Positions 20,930 through 32,448 of a DNA stretch of 64,000 nucleotides are shown here, piece by piece. The position numbers were made by a program, and so were the translations under genes. Positions within the stretch are counted from its first letter, which is position 1; each line of letters begins with the position of its first letter. Source of the stretch: Zoroaster sp. YZ-2022 (taxonomy: Eukaryota; Echinodermata; Asteroidea; Forcipulatida; Zoroasteridae); the NCBI GenBank assembly GCA_029582265.1, contig CM055835.1, forward strand, positions 12,145,498 to 12,209,497, read 5' to 3'. The notes under the pieces are model-generated. The model searched no databases. It saw only the letters and a program-made list of their open reading frames with translations, and was not told the DNA's origin.

Positions 20930-21898
20930 GAGTAAGGCTGATGCTCCCATGGAGTTCCTAGAGTGTTGTAGTACGTTTGATGTGATTTGTGTACAGTGCT
21001 GCAATAACAGTCCACTGTAGGGCCTACTTATGATGATCACATTTTGACAACATACCATGTGCACAGTGGCATATACCAATGTTGAAGAGTGGTAAGGGGG
21101 GATGATATTGAAATTTGTTTGCATAATGTACATCAAAGTAGTGGATCTCGAACGTCACTCAACAGGGTATTACCACCCCCCCCCCCCAACATCACTTTAT
21201 GTACTATTTCTCTTCTCACCCAACTTGGAATGGCATAGCCATTGCAGACCTCACCCAACTTGGAATGGCATAGCCCATGCAGACCTAACCCAACTTGGAA
21301 TCGCATAGCCCATGCAGACCCAACATAATAATGCCTGTCTGCATTCCCCAATTGGTCATACGAACAACATGGCAGTTTCTTGACAAGCTGTGTGATCACA
21401 ATCGCAGTATCCAGATCTCCTAACTTGGAAGAGCACAATGTCCATTCATTACAATGTATGCATGTATATGTATACTGCAGAGCCGATACTAACTTGGACC
21501 AAATTTCATAATTATTAGGCGGCCGAGCCAGCCAGGAATGGGCCTAGTTAAGTCTGGTACTCGTGTCCTTGTAGCAAAAACAGACCACTCTCAACTGTTC
21601 TGGACCATTATGTCCGATTTACTTATTATGTCAGCAGGTTTTGGCCCATTATGTTCACAGACCTACATGTATCATGTCCGGCACATTGTGTCCGCAAACC
21701 CCTGTTCCCCAGAACAACTTTCCATAGAAAATATTTTGACTGAGGTCACAGAACAAAATGGGGTCAAATATTACTTTGTTATTATGTTTTAATTATAAAT
21801 GCGATAGGCCTAGTAGTCAGAAATGCATTGTATAGTTTCGTTCGTTCAATCGTTCTCAGAATCAATAACACTGAATGTGTTTTCCATCTTGATTATTA

Positions 21899-22614
21899 GG
21901 CCCAAAAAAAATTTGTTGAGTTGCCCTCCAGTCAAAATATTTGAAGGGGTCGGTCGGTCGGGATTTTTATTTTTTTTAAATTTTTTTATTTTATTTTTTT
22001 CCGACTGTCATTTTAAGATTGAAATGCATTGGAACTGAAACCACATACCATGTTTTTCATTTGTATACCTATCAGCAAGGAATTTTGCTTCAGAATAAAA
22101 GTATCCCAAGCATTTTTGTTGTACTTTTCGCTGTGATTGACACAGCAAAAAAAATCATCCATATTGCGTGCAATGCTCAACATGCAACACGTTATGTGAG
22201 TGGCCATTCGATTTGAAAACGTGTAGATCGAGTCGCAATCGTTGACGCACGTACAGTGCGGGGAGCCAGTGCACAACGTGTGAGGGCCATTCGATTGGAA
22301 AACGTGTAGATTTGAGTCGCAATCGTTGTACACAGTGTGTGCAAAGGCAGTGCACCATGTGAGGGCCGGGGCCATTCGATTTGAAAACATGTAGATTGAG
22401 TCTTGGGTACCGGTAAATTTACCGGTAAAAAAAGTGGAAAATTTCACAAATCAAACGTATTATGTTTTATACAAAGAAAATTGGTAAGTTTCAGTAATAA
22501 ATAGGCCTATGAATGACGGGGAAAAAAAAAAAAAAAAAAAAAAACCCGACCCGAGATTTCAGCACTTTTGGGTCGGTCGGTGGAGGGCAACTCAACATCT
22601 TTTTTTTTTTGGCT
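21899..22614. mobile_element. 716-bp MITE, TSD TTA (PIF/Harbinger-like)
   Basis: Inverted ends share GTTGAGTTGCCCTCCA after an A-rich run and start GGCC or AGCC. TTA is duplicated (21896-21898 and 22615-22617). Copy 4 keeps the empty site GATTATTAGTTTC (about 30656-30668). A 3-bp TTA target is typical of PIF/Harbinger. The interior has about three tandem copies of a unit starting GGCCATTCGATTTGAAAAC. It is related to the element at 58025. No transposase. Confidence 0.85.
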
Positions 22615-23445
22615 TTAGTTTCTACTCCACTCAGTGAAAGGTCATTTCCAAGTAGAGCAGTCAAACTGAAATACATTGATCATTAAAATTGCCAGACTTC
22701 TTGCAAATAGCAATCTATGATATCAGATTGGTTATTGAATGTCATCATTTATAGAGTGTATTGTTTACATCACCATTAAAATGATAATGACAATTAAGAA
22801 TTATGCTCTCATGATTAGTTCATTTATTTTAAATTCTGCTTCAGGCGTGATAAAGAATCTTATACCTGGGTCGGTGTAAATACAACCAGTGTAACAAATC
22901 AGCTAAATATTTAACAGAACCCAGACAAATAATTGGATTCTTGTTCTTGGTACCCAATGTTCTGTAATATGATTTTAGTGATCAGAAAGGCATTGCAGAT
23001 TTGTTTCTCTTATGCACAAAGAAGTAATGCATCAACAATAAAATAAATGAATGCAAATTAAAAATAAACAAAAACAAATATCTAAAAAAATATTTCTTTT
23101 TGAGAAGCAGTTCAGCCAAAGAGGTGTTGCTGTCTTGCATATGACAGGTTGTTCTCAAATTGCTCATTCTAAACAGAAATTCATTAACTATTATAGTGGA
23201 ATAAATCTCATTAATGATATTAGAGGCTTTCAAATGGTTTATATGAAAATCATAATATATTGGATATAGGCCTATTGTTTACACGATCATGGAATTGATG
23301 ACAATTAAGAATTATTCCCACAAGAATAGTTCCATGTTTTGTTTTTACGACGATCCCTTGACTGCAGGACAGTCTCGAATAGTCAATGATGGAAGATGTT
23401 GGATCTAGAGGATCTCGCTACCAATTCCACATTCTGACCCAATGG

Positions 23446-23639
23446 CAGAGCTGCCAACTCTTCCGGATTTTGCGGAAGGCTTCGCGTATTTGACGGTAAT
23501 TTACTTACTTAAAATATATGCAAGGAGGCCTCTCCTTTTGGTGCCAAAAGGAGAGGCCTCCTTGCATATATTTTAAGTAAGTAAATTACCGTCAAATACG
23601 CGAAGTCTTCCGCAAAATCCGGAAGAGTTGGCAGCTATG
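23446..23639. mobile_element. 194-bp near-perfect palindromic element, TSD CAATGG
   Basis: Arms of about 90 bp (AGCTGCCAACTCTTCCGG outward, CTCCTTTTGG at the centre) pair almost perfectly around a TGCC loop. CAATGG is duplicated at 23440-23445 and 23640-23645; copies 1, 4, 5 and 6 have one CAATGG. The ends are CAGAGCTGCC/CATAGCTGCC. Near-identity of the arms implies recent insertion or ongoing arm homogenisation. Confidence 0.9.
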
Positions 23640-24592
23640 CAATGGTCAAATTACCACCTACAGCTAGTGTATAAGGCCAACTTACTGGACTAAAAGACAC
23701 AAACATTTGTTTTCTCTTCCTCAAGTAAAACAGCAATGTTCTGATGAAAAATAAAATGTCTGTTAATGTAATCCAGAAGCCATATATGTACCAATCCTTC
23801 TTCACTCATTTAAAAACAAATCAAAATGGTAGTTATTACATGTATGTTTCAAACCAAGTAGGTTCTTTCTCAAAGGCAAAATGGATGCCATACAGACATG
23901 CACACAAACGTAATGCAGGAGTGGACTGAAGTTAGTCAGGTGTAGAAGGAACACAAAAGAAGAGGATACAAGAGGCAGAGTCAAGTACTGGTCCTGGGAC
24001 AGGAAAAAAGGAGGAATTCAATGAGAACAGATACATGTAAGAATAAAACACTTTGAAATCAATCCATTTATTAACTGTTTTTCAATGGAGTGTCACACCA
24101 GCAATTTGATTGGTCTGAAGTCACTAGTGAAGCCCCTTCACAATTTACATTACCTAATAAATCCTAGTTTATTCATAATTTCTTTTTATGAGGGCTTGTT
24201 TGTCTGTTCATTTATTTATTTATTTTTTGTAGCAGTTGTCCCCCGTCAATAGTTGCATATTCCTGGATCTGAGCCAGTCTTTTCTCATGTCTGTTATTCT
24301 AAAGTCCAATTACTCCATTTTCATTTTGTGTACCTGCATGTGTGATAATCAAAGACCTTTGTTCTCAGTCTGAGTACTGAATACAGTGCACACCAGGTAC
24401 ATAACCATACAAAATGTAATGTACAATTGATGTATGACACGTCATCCACTGAATCTAAAAACAGACTGGGGAATTTTACAGGTTCCATTTTGTCGTGTCA
24501 TATTTCAACAGAGATTAGTATGAATTTCATCTTTAAAAAGTATATTTGAACATCAGAAGAGGACATTATCTTCTGTCAAAATTCCAGTTCAT

Positions 24593-25387
24593 GTAAGTTG
24601 ACATTCTTTTAGTTGAGATTAGTCAAAGGAAATTATGGGAAACTGCATGATATTGTCAAGAGTTTGAGGAATGGCATTAGTGATTAGTTTGGTGCAGACA
24701 CACCAAAGTTCAAGCTCTCAGCCATAGGCAGTGGTTATTATTTGACATGTTTGACCAAATTTCAAACAAAAATTATAATTTTGGCCTAAAAAGTAATTGG
24801 TGTAAAATTAATAATGGAATCAGCAACTTTTAACACTTTCTTCAAGTCTACTAGATACACTATTTGTTATCCCAAAAAACATAAATGCTCACAGATTACT
24901 TTAGGGAGTGTCTCAAAAGTCGGAAAGGCTGGAACATTCCACCACAGCATTCTTCTAGGAATAAATAAATGGTTCATGGGAATACCACCATGTTCCCAAT
25001 AGAACATTCCAGTAGAACACATGTGCATGCATTGCTCTAGGAATGTTTCTGGGGATTGTTCTCGCTGGGAACATCAAAAGCAATAGGCAGCCAGTAGCCA
25101 TTAACAAACCAGCATGATTCAATGATGGCGATATACATGTACGTGGTACGGTACGTGATTTTATTTTGCAAAACAATAATTATAATGAATTATAAGAACA
25201 TATTTGTAGTATAATAATTTTGCTACCGTACACATGTAGTTGTACTTTTATTTTATTTCTATTACAAAATGCACCCTGATATACATATATTTACCATTCA
25301 TCATTTCTTGCCTGTCATACTGTATATTCAAGAGATTTACTTGTAGCTATTTAAGTTAATTGTAATTTCTATTGTTTCAATTTACAG
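24593..25387 (+). other. Candidate 5'UTR intron, TRIM copy 3
   Basis: GTAAGT to TTTACAG, 795 bp, the shortest of the seven. It lacks the tandem duplication of TTTTATTTCTATTACA seen in copies 4-7 near the acceptor. Confidence 0.6.
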
Positions 25388-25404
25388 TAATGTGAATTCA
25401 GAAG
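25388..25404 (+). promoter_or_regulatory. TRIM copy 3 leader with start-stop uORF
   Basis: ATG-TGA at 25390-25395, nine nt before the main ATG and in frame with it. Main start context AAGATGG. Confidence 0.7.
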
Positions 25405-27378
25405 ATGGCGGCCAATATCACAGCAGAGTCAGTGTTGGGTAAAATCAGCAAAGATCATTTAGAGTGCCCTATCTGTATGAAATGTTACACACAACCTAAA
25501 CTGCTGGACTGTCTGCACAGTTTTTGCCTTAACTGTCTGCAAGAAATGAGAGATAGGCAGGATAAGGAGAACAGAACGCTGACTTGTCCAGTATGCAGAC
25601 ATGTAACAATATTGACAGAAAAGGAGGTTGCTGGTCTGCCTAATGACTTTAAATTGGGGGCCCTGGTGGAGGAAGTCACTATGCAGGAAAAACTACTACA
25701 AGGTCAGGGGTCAGAGATCAAATGTCAAGCCTGTGATGAGGGGAACCGGGCAATCTCAAGATGTATGGACTGTGATCACTTTCTGTGTCAAGAATGCCAA
25801 CGAGCACATGAACGTATGGCTGTGATGAAATCTCACCAAATCTACACGCTGGCTCAGTTGCAATCAGGTGAGATTACCTACAAGAGCAAACTGAGAGATT
25901 TCACTCCAAAATGTGAGACACACACCGATCAGAGTATCAGCCTGTACTGCAACACATGTGAGAAGTTAATATGTGTACTGTGTAGTGTTCTAGATCATGT
26001 TAATCCCAAACACTCTCTGGTAGGGCTTTCTGAGGCTGTAAAGAAATGCAAACAAGATGTTGCACAACTGATGGCAAAAGTGATGAAAAGCAAAATAGAA
26101 TTGAACAATGCCTTGAGTGCAACAGAAAAGTCACGCAAGAAACTAGACTCTATGTATGCAGATACCACCAAGAAAATCTCCAGAAAAGCTGACAAGGAGG
26201 TTACCAAAATCAGAGAGGAGGAGCGGAAACTGAAGCAGGAGGCAGAGAAGATTTATAAAGACAGAGTCAAGACATTTGAAATTGCTCTCAGCAAAAACAG
26301 CAAAGAGGAGACCCAGGCAGTGAACAAGTTGGATGAGGTGAACCGACTGATGGATCAAGGGAGTCACTGTGAGATTCTAGCTCTTCAGCAAAAATTCTAC
26401 AATTACCTCAAAGAATTGACAGAGATACAGCCAGAGAAAGTGTCTGACAGGTTGTCCTTCATGGACTTTGAAGAAGGTGCAAGATCACTTGGGAGACTGG
26501 TTCTGGAAGATGAGTCAAACATTGAATTAAAAGCTGCAGCTGAGGTATCACTAAGACTTGGAAGTGTGTGTCTGAAAGAGAAATGGGTCCTCAAAACAGA
26601 TATAAAGACATTTGGACCAAAACAGACCAAGTTTAAATTGGCATATGATGTTGCAGCCTTCTCCAATAATGAAATAATTGTGGTAGATACTAGACACAAA
26701 CTGTTGATTACTTTTACACTAGAGAGCAAACCTCAATCCACTGTCATCCCACAAAGACTACAAATCAAAGATCTTACTGTTCCACGCCATATAGCAGTGA
26801 ATAGGGATGATCAGCTGATTGTTCTAGACAGTCAAACAGTCAAGATCTTCAACAAGAAATATCAGTTCCTCTATCAGGTCACACCAGGTAGAGGGTCAGA
26901 CAGTGAACCATCATGTCTTGCAGTGGATGACAACAATCTAATAGCAGTGGGTTATCAGGAGAATAAAGAGATATCTTTACACAACCCAGATGGATCCCTC
27001 ATCAAAACGCTGCCTGCTCCAGGAATTGGTAATTATTTGACTACCTGCAAGCAGCAGTTGATCTACACTGACTGGAGGAGCAAGAAGTTAGTATCAGTAG
27101 ACTACAATGGTGTCATGGCATTCTCAGTTGATGTCACCAGTGATAGGATTGCTCCATGGTACCCTTCTGGTGTGTGTTGTGATACAGATGGCAGCATATA
27201 CGTTGCTATGTGTCATATGTTCATTTCATCAGGTGACATTCAGCGATTCAGTCCTGATGGCAAGTACATTGAGTGTGTCATCAAGGATTGCAGTCATCCA
27301 TGGGGCATCACATTCACACCAGGTGGTGATCTGGTTGTGGCTGCATATGAATCTGTTCAAATCTATCACCGTGTGTAA
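25405..27378 (+). CDS. TRIM-NHL protein copy 3, 657 aa
   Basis: Full RING, two B-boxes, coiled coil and six-blade NHL, with ligands intact. From about residue 348 to the end its protein is identical to copy 5 (AEVSLRLGSVCLKEK, DTRHKLL, SKPQSTV, SDSEPSC, CCDTDGS, DCSHPWG). The coiled coil (KSRKKLDSMYADTTKK) instead matches copies 6 and 7. This mosaic suggests gene conversion or unequal exchange. FKLGALV after the RING is shared only with copy 5. Private changes include THTDQSIS and KLICVLC in B-box 2. The gene is flanked by a type I upstream module and a type A downstream module with the 2.1-kb transposon. Confidence 0.94.
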   Translation: MAANITAESVLGKISKDHLECPICMKCYTQPKLLDCLHSFCLNCLQEMRDRQDKENRTLTCPVCRHVTILTEKEVAGLPNDFKLGALVEEVTMQEKLLQGQGSEIKCQACDEGNRAISRCMDCDHFLCQECQRAHERMAVMKSHQIYTLAQLQSGEITYKSKLRDFTPKCETHTDQSISLYCNTCEKLICVLCSVLDHVNPKHSLVGLSEAVKKCKQDVAQLMAKVMKSKIELNNALSATEKSRKKLDSMYADTTKKISRKADKEVTKIREEERKLKQEAEKIYKDRVKTFEIALSKNSKEETQAVNKLDEVNRLMDQGSHCEILALQQKFYNYLKELTEIQPEKVSDRLSFMDFEEGARSLGRLVLEDESNIELKAAAEVSLRLGSVCLKEKWVLKTDIKTFGPKQTKFKLAYDVAAFSNNEIIVVDTRHKLLITFTLESKPQSTVIPQRLQIKDLTVPRHIAVNRDDQLIVLDSQTVKIFNKKYQFLYQVTPGRGSDSEPSCLAVDDNNLIAVGYQENKEISLHNPDGSLIKTLPAPGIGNYLTTCKQQLIYTDWRSKKLVSVDYNGVMAFSVDVTSDRIAPWYPSGVCCDTDGSIYVAMCHMFISSGDIQRFSPDGKYIECVIKDCSHPWGITFTPGGDLVVAAYESVQIYHRV

Positions 27379-28321
27379 AAGCAGAAACTAAATAAGAAAA
27401 GCCACAAACACACAACAGAAAATTACCTAAAATGTTCTACATGTAAATCTGACAATTTGACTGAAAGGGTAAAGTACAACAATGGTATTGTCAAAAAAAC
27501 AAATGATTAGTTTTACATAAAACTTGGTGTAAAGTTAGCACAAGTAAAATTCTTCTGTCAAATTGTACTTTGACTGAAGTACTTTTATTTTGCAGAAAAA
27601 AATATGTGCACAAACATTGTATACCCAGGAATTGGATTGAAAGGGGACAATATCATCACGCTCAAAACAGACTTTTGAAAAGACATGGAATCGGTGTCCT
27701 AATTTTAGACCTGGTATCAATATTATTCTAATTAAGAAAATGTTGATTTAAAAAAAATTACCTGCTAATTAATGATATAAACAAACACCCCCATTTTTCA
27801 CTTATCCAGACAATGCTTGGTGCCCATCATAGCCAGGTAACTGAGGTTGGACTGTAGCTTTCTAGACTATATGTACAGTACATGTAGTCTACTACAAATA
27901 TCACATGTCTTAAATTATTTGCTAAATTGTCCAATGGTAACAGCTTAAACATCTTAATTTGCTTCTGCAATGGTTTCATAGAAATTATATCTTTCTTTGT
28001 TGTCCATGAATGGTGACGGAAGCAACTTTATGAGTTGATTTTTTTTTAAATAACTGTTGGTACATTAGGGCTGTGCCGGGTATCCGGATACCCAACTGAA
28101 ACGGTCATTACCCGGCTCCATTTTTCGGTTCCAGTTACCCGTAAATGTCTTTTTAAAATTCGGACTTAACATTTGAGCGGAGTGAACAGAAATCTGTGAC
28201 TCTTGAACAATGTAATGTTTACACTTTTACAGACAATTATCTTTAAATTCAAGAGATTGCACTCCAATAAAGAAAAGATCGATTTAAGTATGGTATCCCT
28301 TGTATTATAAAGGTCAATTTT
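27379..28321 (+). repeat. Type A downstream module, copy 3
   Basis: 3' flank aligning to 6649-7589. It includes the left part of the GGTATCC-family repeat (28076 onward), which is cut at GTCAATTTT by the next element. The right part of that repeat is missing in this spacer. No gene seen. Confidence 0.8.
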
Positions 28322-30415
28322 GGGCAGTTCCACGCCAAATGGGACAAAACATCAAAAATTTCAAATTTACATGACTTCAACAAAATTAGTATCAAATGAA
28401 AGCTTAAAATGTATAAATGTATAAAAATTTACAATTTTTTAACATGAAATACCTGAAATTTCATTTTTCGTGATTATTATCGCAAAATTGTAAAAAAATT
28501 GTAAAAACACTTAAATTAATTATTGTTCAAATTATTTCTTAAATAAGACATTAATGATGATGTGAGGATGAAGTATAGATTAAATTAATAAAATTAAAAT
28601 TTTCACAATCTGATTTTTTTTTTTTGCATAATAAATTGGGATTAATCGCATAATTAATCAATTGTCAGTCCGTTACCGACAAAATGCAATTTTTGAGAAT
28701 AATTTAAAAAAATCAAAGTATAAGATCAATGAAATTTTCTGGCCAAATCAACTTAACATAAGTCTAATAAAAGCACTTAATTAGAAAATCTGTGTAACAT
28801 TTGTTTAGTAATTAAAATCATATTAATTAGGTCACTCCGTTACTATTCGGTAACAGAGTGACGGTAACGGAGTGACATCCCATTGCATAATACACACATC
28901 TTACATTTTCTGCTGCTGTGTATTCAGAATTTCTACCTATGCATTCATGTGACTATCATGTGTGAAATAAATGGTGTTGCATGTGGACTGTACATGTTTG
29001 GAACATTTTATTATAGAAGTTGAGTGCATAATTAAATATGTCATGCATATATTAGGCCAATCAAAACAATGCTTTTTGAATGAATATAACATTTTTTAAA
29101 GAAATTGGTGGGAAGTTAAATTGTTTGAGCATCATGGATTAAGGCATTGTATGCTGTTCATTATTGAGGATAGACACAGGTTCTTGGCTAACTACGGTGA
29201 AAAGTTACAGATACAGTAAGTGAGTACACTTTGTTCCTAATTTCAGTGCTTGGAACAACAAAATGAGTGTTATTTGTGATTTTATCAGAAACATTTTAAG
29301 TTACAATATGTTTTTTTTATACAAACTTGAGTCTCATCTCTGCTGTCCTGGCTTTGTCTAGCCAAACTTTTAATGGTTGAATAACCTATGGAAACATGAG
29401 TATTTTTTTATTTAATTGTACATGTAGTTACATACATTTACTTCTGTTTATTAATTGTAGTACCACACACATTGTATTTTACAAGTATGCCCTTTTAACC
29501 CAAGATATGTACACATACAAAAGCAATTTTTTGCAAGTATTCTGTATTATTAAAATATTTTACAAAGGTGTATTATTGATGCTTCACATTCATGTCCTCA
29601 GTATGCCTTTATCGAGTGTCGAAAAACAGCATAGATATAGGGAAAGAATCATAAAAAGCTGCACGAAAGATGAATACTTGTTGAAAGATAGACTCATAGC
29701 GAGCGTAAGAAAGCAAGGAGGGCCACTACTACATAGAAATGTGCATACATGTACATGTACCAGTTCCAACTTCATAACGACTTGGCATAAATGCAGGTAC
29801 ATGTACATGTACAGAATAAAGTAAAATAGTATCAAATGTCGACTTTTTTTTCCTATTAATTACCCCCACATCCCTCATTATATTACTTATCAAATATTAC
29901 TTTTAATAACTCACTTCAATAAAACATTGACTTTAGGTATTACGTAAATTGTTTGGCAGCACATATTATTGTTTTGTATATCATTGTATGTGGTAGTACA
30001 TTTTGTCACTCCGTTACCGTCACTCCGTTACCGTCACTCCGTTACCAGACACAAAATCGTTAAGGATATTGTATAATTTGTTTAAGTGGGGTATCATATT
30101 AAAGCTTATCCTTTGTACTTTAATATTGACACCATAGACAACTCTGAAACCATTTCATTTCACAGGGTTTTCATAGTGAGTAAATGAGCAAAAACCCATG
30201 TCCATTCAGCGTCACTCCGTTACCAGGGAAATAAATATTCATAATTAATTAATGGAAGTGGAAAATAAAATTAAAAAACACACACTAACAGATACAAGTA
30301 CTAGGTAGTTAAATGTTACCAAACTTTCAGGATTAATCAATAAACTCTTTGTGATAAATGTGTTTAAAATCTGAAAGATGTGTTTTGGTGTCACTCCGTT
30401 ACCGTGGAATTGCCC
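28322..30415. mobile_element. 2.1-kb DNA transposon with GTCACTCCGTTACC motifs
   Basis: The ends are GGGCAGTTCCACG and, inverted, GGGCAATTCCACG. It lies after a TTTT run; the intact paralogue at 7586-7589 has one TTTT where copies 5 and 6 have TTTT on both sides, so the TSD is up to 4 bp. Nine subterminal copies of a 14-mer occur: 28664 (variant), 28831, 28849 and 28863 (inverted), 30005, 30019, 30033, 30211 and 30390. The last abuts the right terminus. Clustered subterminal motifs suggest transposase-binding sites. Only a coding relic remains (29603-29704), so it is non-autonomous. The superfamily is unassigned. Confidence 0.8.
29603..29704 (+). pseudogene. Relic first coding exon of a transposon protein
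   Basis: Thirty-four codons begin MPLSSVEKQHRYRERI and are conserved in all three copies of this element with mostly conservative changes. They end exactly at a GTAAGA donor-like site. The basic MPxSxxxxQxRYRER start resembles N-termini of uncharacterised transposon-encoded proteins in animals (recalled, not searched). No downstream exon was found. Confidence 0.5.
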
Positions 30416-32448
30416 AGGTTTTGGCTCATTACTGTATGTCCACAGACCAACATGTATCATGTCCGGCACATTGTGTCCGCAAACCCCTGTTCCCCAGAAC
30501 AACTTTCCACTAGAAAATATTTTGATTGAGGTCACAGAACAAAATGGGGTCAAATATTTTAATTATAAATGTGACATACCTCTAGTAGTCAGAAATGCAT
30601 TGTACTGTGGTTTCGTTCGTTCAATCGTTCTCAGAATCAATGTGTTTTCCATCTTGATTATTAGTTTCTACTCCACTCAGTGAAAGGTCATTTCCAAGTA
30701 GAGCAGTCAAACTGAAATTCATTGATTAAATTGCCAGACTTCTTGCAAATAGTAATCTATGATTTCAAATGGGTTATTGAATGTCATCATTTATAGAGTG
30801 TATTGTTTACATATCCATTAAAATGATAATGACAATTAAGAATTATGCTCTCATGATTAGTTTATTTATTTATTTATTTTTAATTCTGCTTCAGGTGTGA
30901 TCAATAATCTTATACCTGGGTCGGAGCAAATACAACCAGTGTAACAAATCAGCCAAACATTTAACAGAACCTAGACAAATAATTGGATTCTTGTTCTTGG
31001 TACCCAATGTTCTGCAATATAATTTTAGTGATCCGAAAGGCATTGCAGATTTGTTTCTCTTATGCACAAAAAAGTAATGCATCAACATTAAAATAAATGA
31101 ATGCAAATTAAAAATAAACAAAAACATAAATCTACAAAAAAAAAAATATTTTGAGAAGCACTTCAGCCAAAAAGGTGTTGCTGTCTTGCATATGACAGGT
31201 TGTTCTCAAATTGCTCATTCTAAACAGAAATTCATTAACTATAGTGGAATAAATCTCATTAATAATATTATAGGCTTTCAAATGGTTTATATAAAATATC
31301 ATAATATATTGGATATAGGCCTATTGTTACGATCATGAAATTAATAATGACAATTAAGAATTATTCCCACAAGAATAGTTCCATGTTTTGTTTTTACGAT
31401 GATCCCTTGACTGCAGGACAGTCTCGAATAGTCAATGATGGAAGATGTTGGATCTAGAGGATCTCGCTACCAATTCCACATTCTGACCCAATGGTCAAAT
31501 TACCAACCCACAGTGTATAAGGCCAACTTACTGGACTAAAAGACACAAACATTTGTTTTCCCTTCCTCAAGTAAAACAGCAATGTTCTGATGAAAAATAA
31601 AATGTCTGTTATGGTAATCCAGAAGCCATACATGTATGTACAAATCCTTCTTCACTCATTTAAAAAAAATCAAAATGGTAGTTATTACATGTATGTTTCA
31701 AACCAAGTAGGTTGTTTCTCAAAGGCAAAATGGATGCCATACAGACATGCACACAAACGTAATGCAGGAGTGGGCTGAAGTTAGTCAGGTGTAGAAGGAA
31801 CACAAAAGAAGAGGATACAAGAGGCAGAGTCAAGTACTGGTCCTGGGACAGGAAAAAAGGAGGGATTCATTGAGAACAGATAGATACATGTATAAGAATA
31901 AAACACTTTGAAACCAGTCCATTTATTAACTGTTTTTCAATGGAGTGTCACACCAGCAATTTCATTGGTCTGAAGTTACTGGTGAAGCCCCTTCACAATT
32001 TACATTACCTAATAAATCCTAGTTTATTCATAATTTCTTTTTATGAGGGCTTCTTTGTCTGTTCATTTATTTATTTATTTTTTGTAGCAGTTGTCCCCCG
32101 TCAATAGTTGCATATTCCTGGATCTGAGCCAGTCTTTTATCATGTCTGTTATTCTAAAGTCCAATTACTCCATTTTCATTTTATGTACCTGCATGTGTGA
32201 TAATCAAAGACCTTTGTTCTCAGTCTGAGTACTGAATACAGTGCACACCAGGTACATAACCATACAAAATGTAATGTACAATTGATGTATGACACGTGAT
32301 CCACTGAATCTAAAAACAGACTGGGGAATTTTACAGGTTCCATTTTGTCGTGTCATATTTCAACAGAGCTTAGTTTGAATTTCATCTTTAAAAAAGTATA
32401 TTTGAACATCAGGAGAGGACATTATCTTCTGTCAAAATTCCAGTTCAT
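30416..32448 (+). repeat. Type I upstream module, copy 4
   Basis: Begins abruptly at AGGTTTTGGC, directly after the transposon. The distal segment found before copies 3 and 5 is missing. The rest aligns with copy 1 minus its insertions. A TA to TACATGTA insertion is at 31629-31636. No gene seen. Confidence 0.8.

Larger units (their letters stand above)
20930..24592 (+). repeat. Type I upstream module, copy 3
   Basis: Includes the distal segment (20930-21710) also present before copies 5 and 6, then the CCCCAGAACAACTTTCC landmark. A 35-bp tandem repeat (CCCAACTTGGAATGGCATAG core, three units) lies at 21221-21313. A 716-bp MITE (21899-22614) and a 194-bp palindrome (23446-23639) are inserted. 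The remainder aligns with copy 1 without its SINE and TA-type MITE. No gene seen. Confidence 0.8.
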
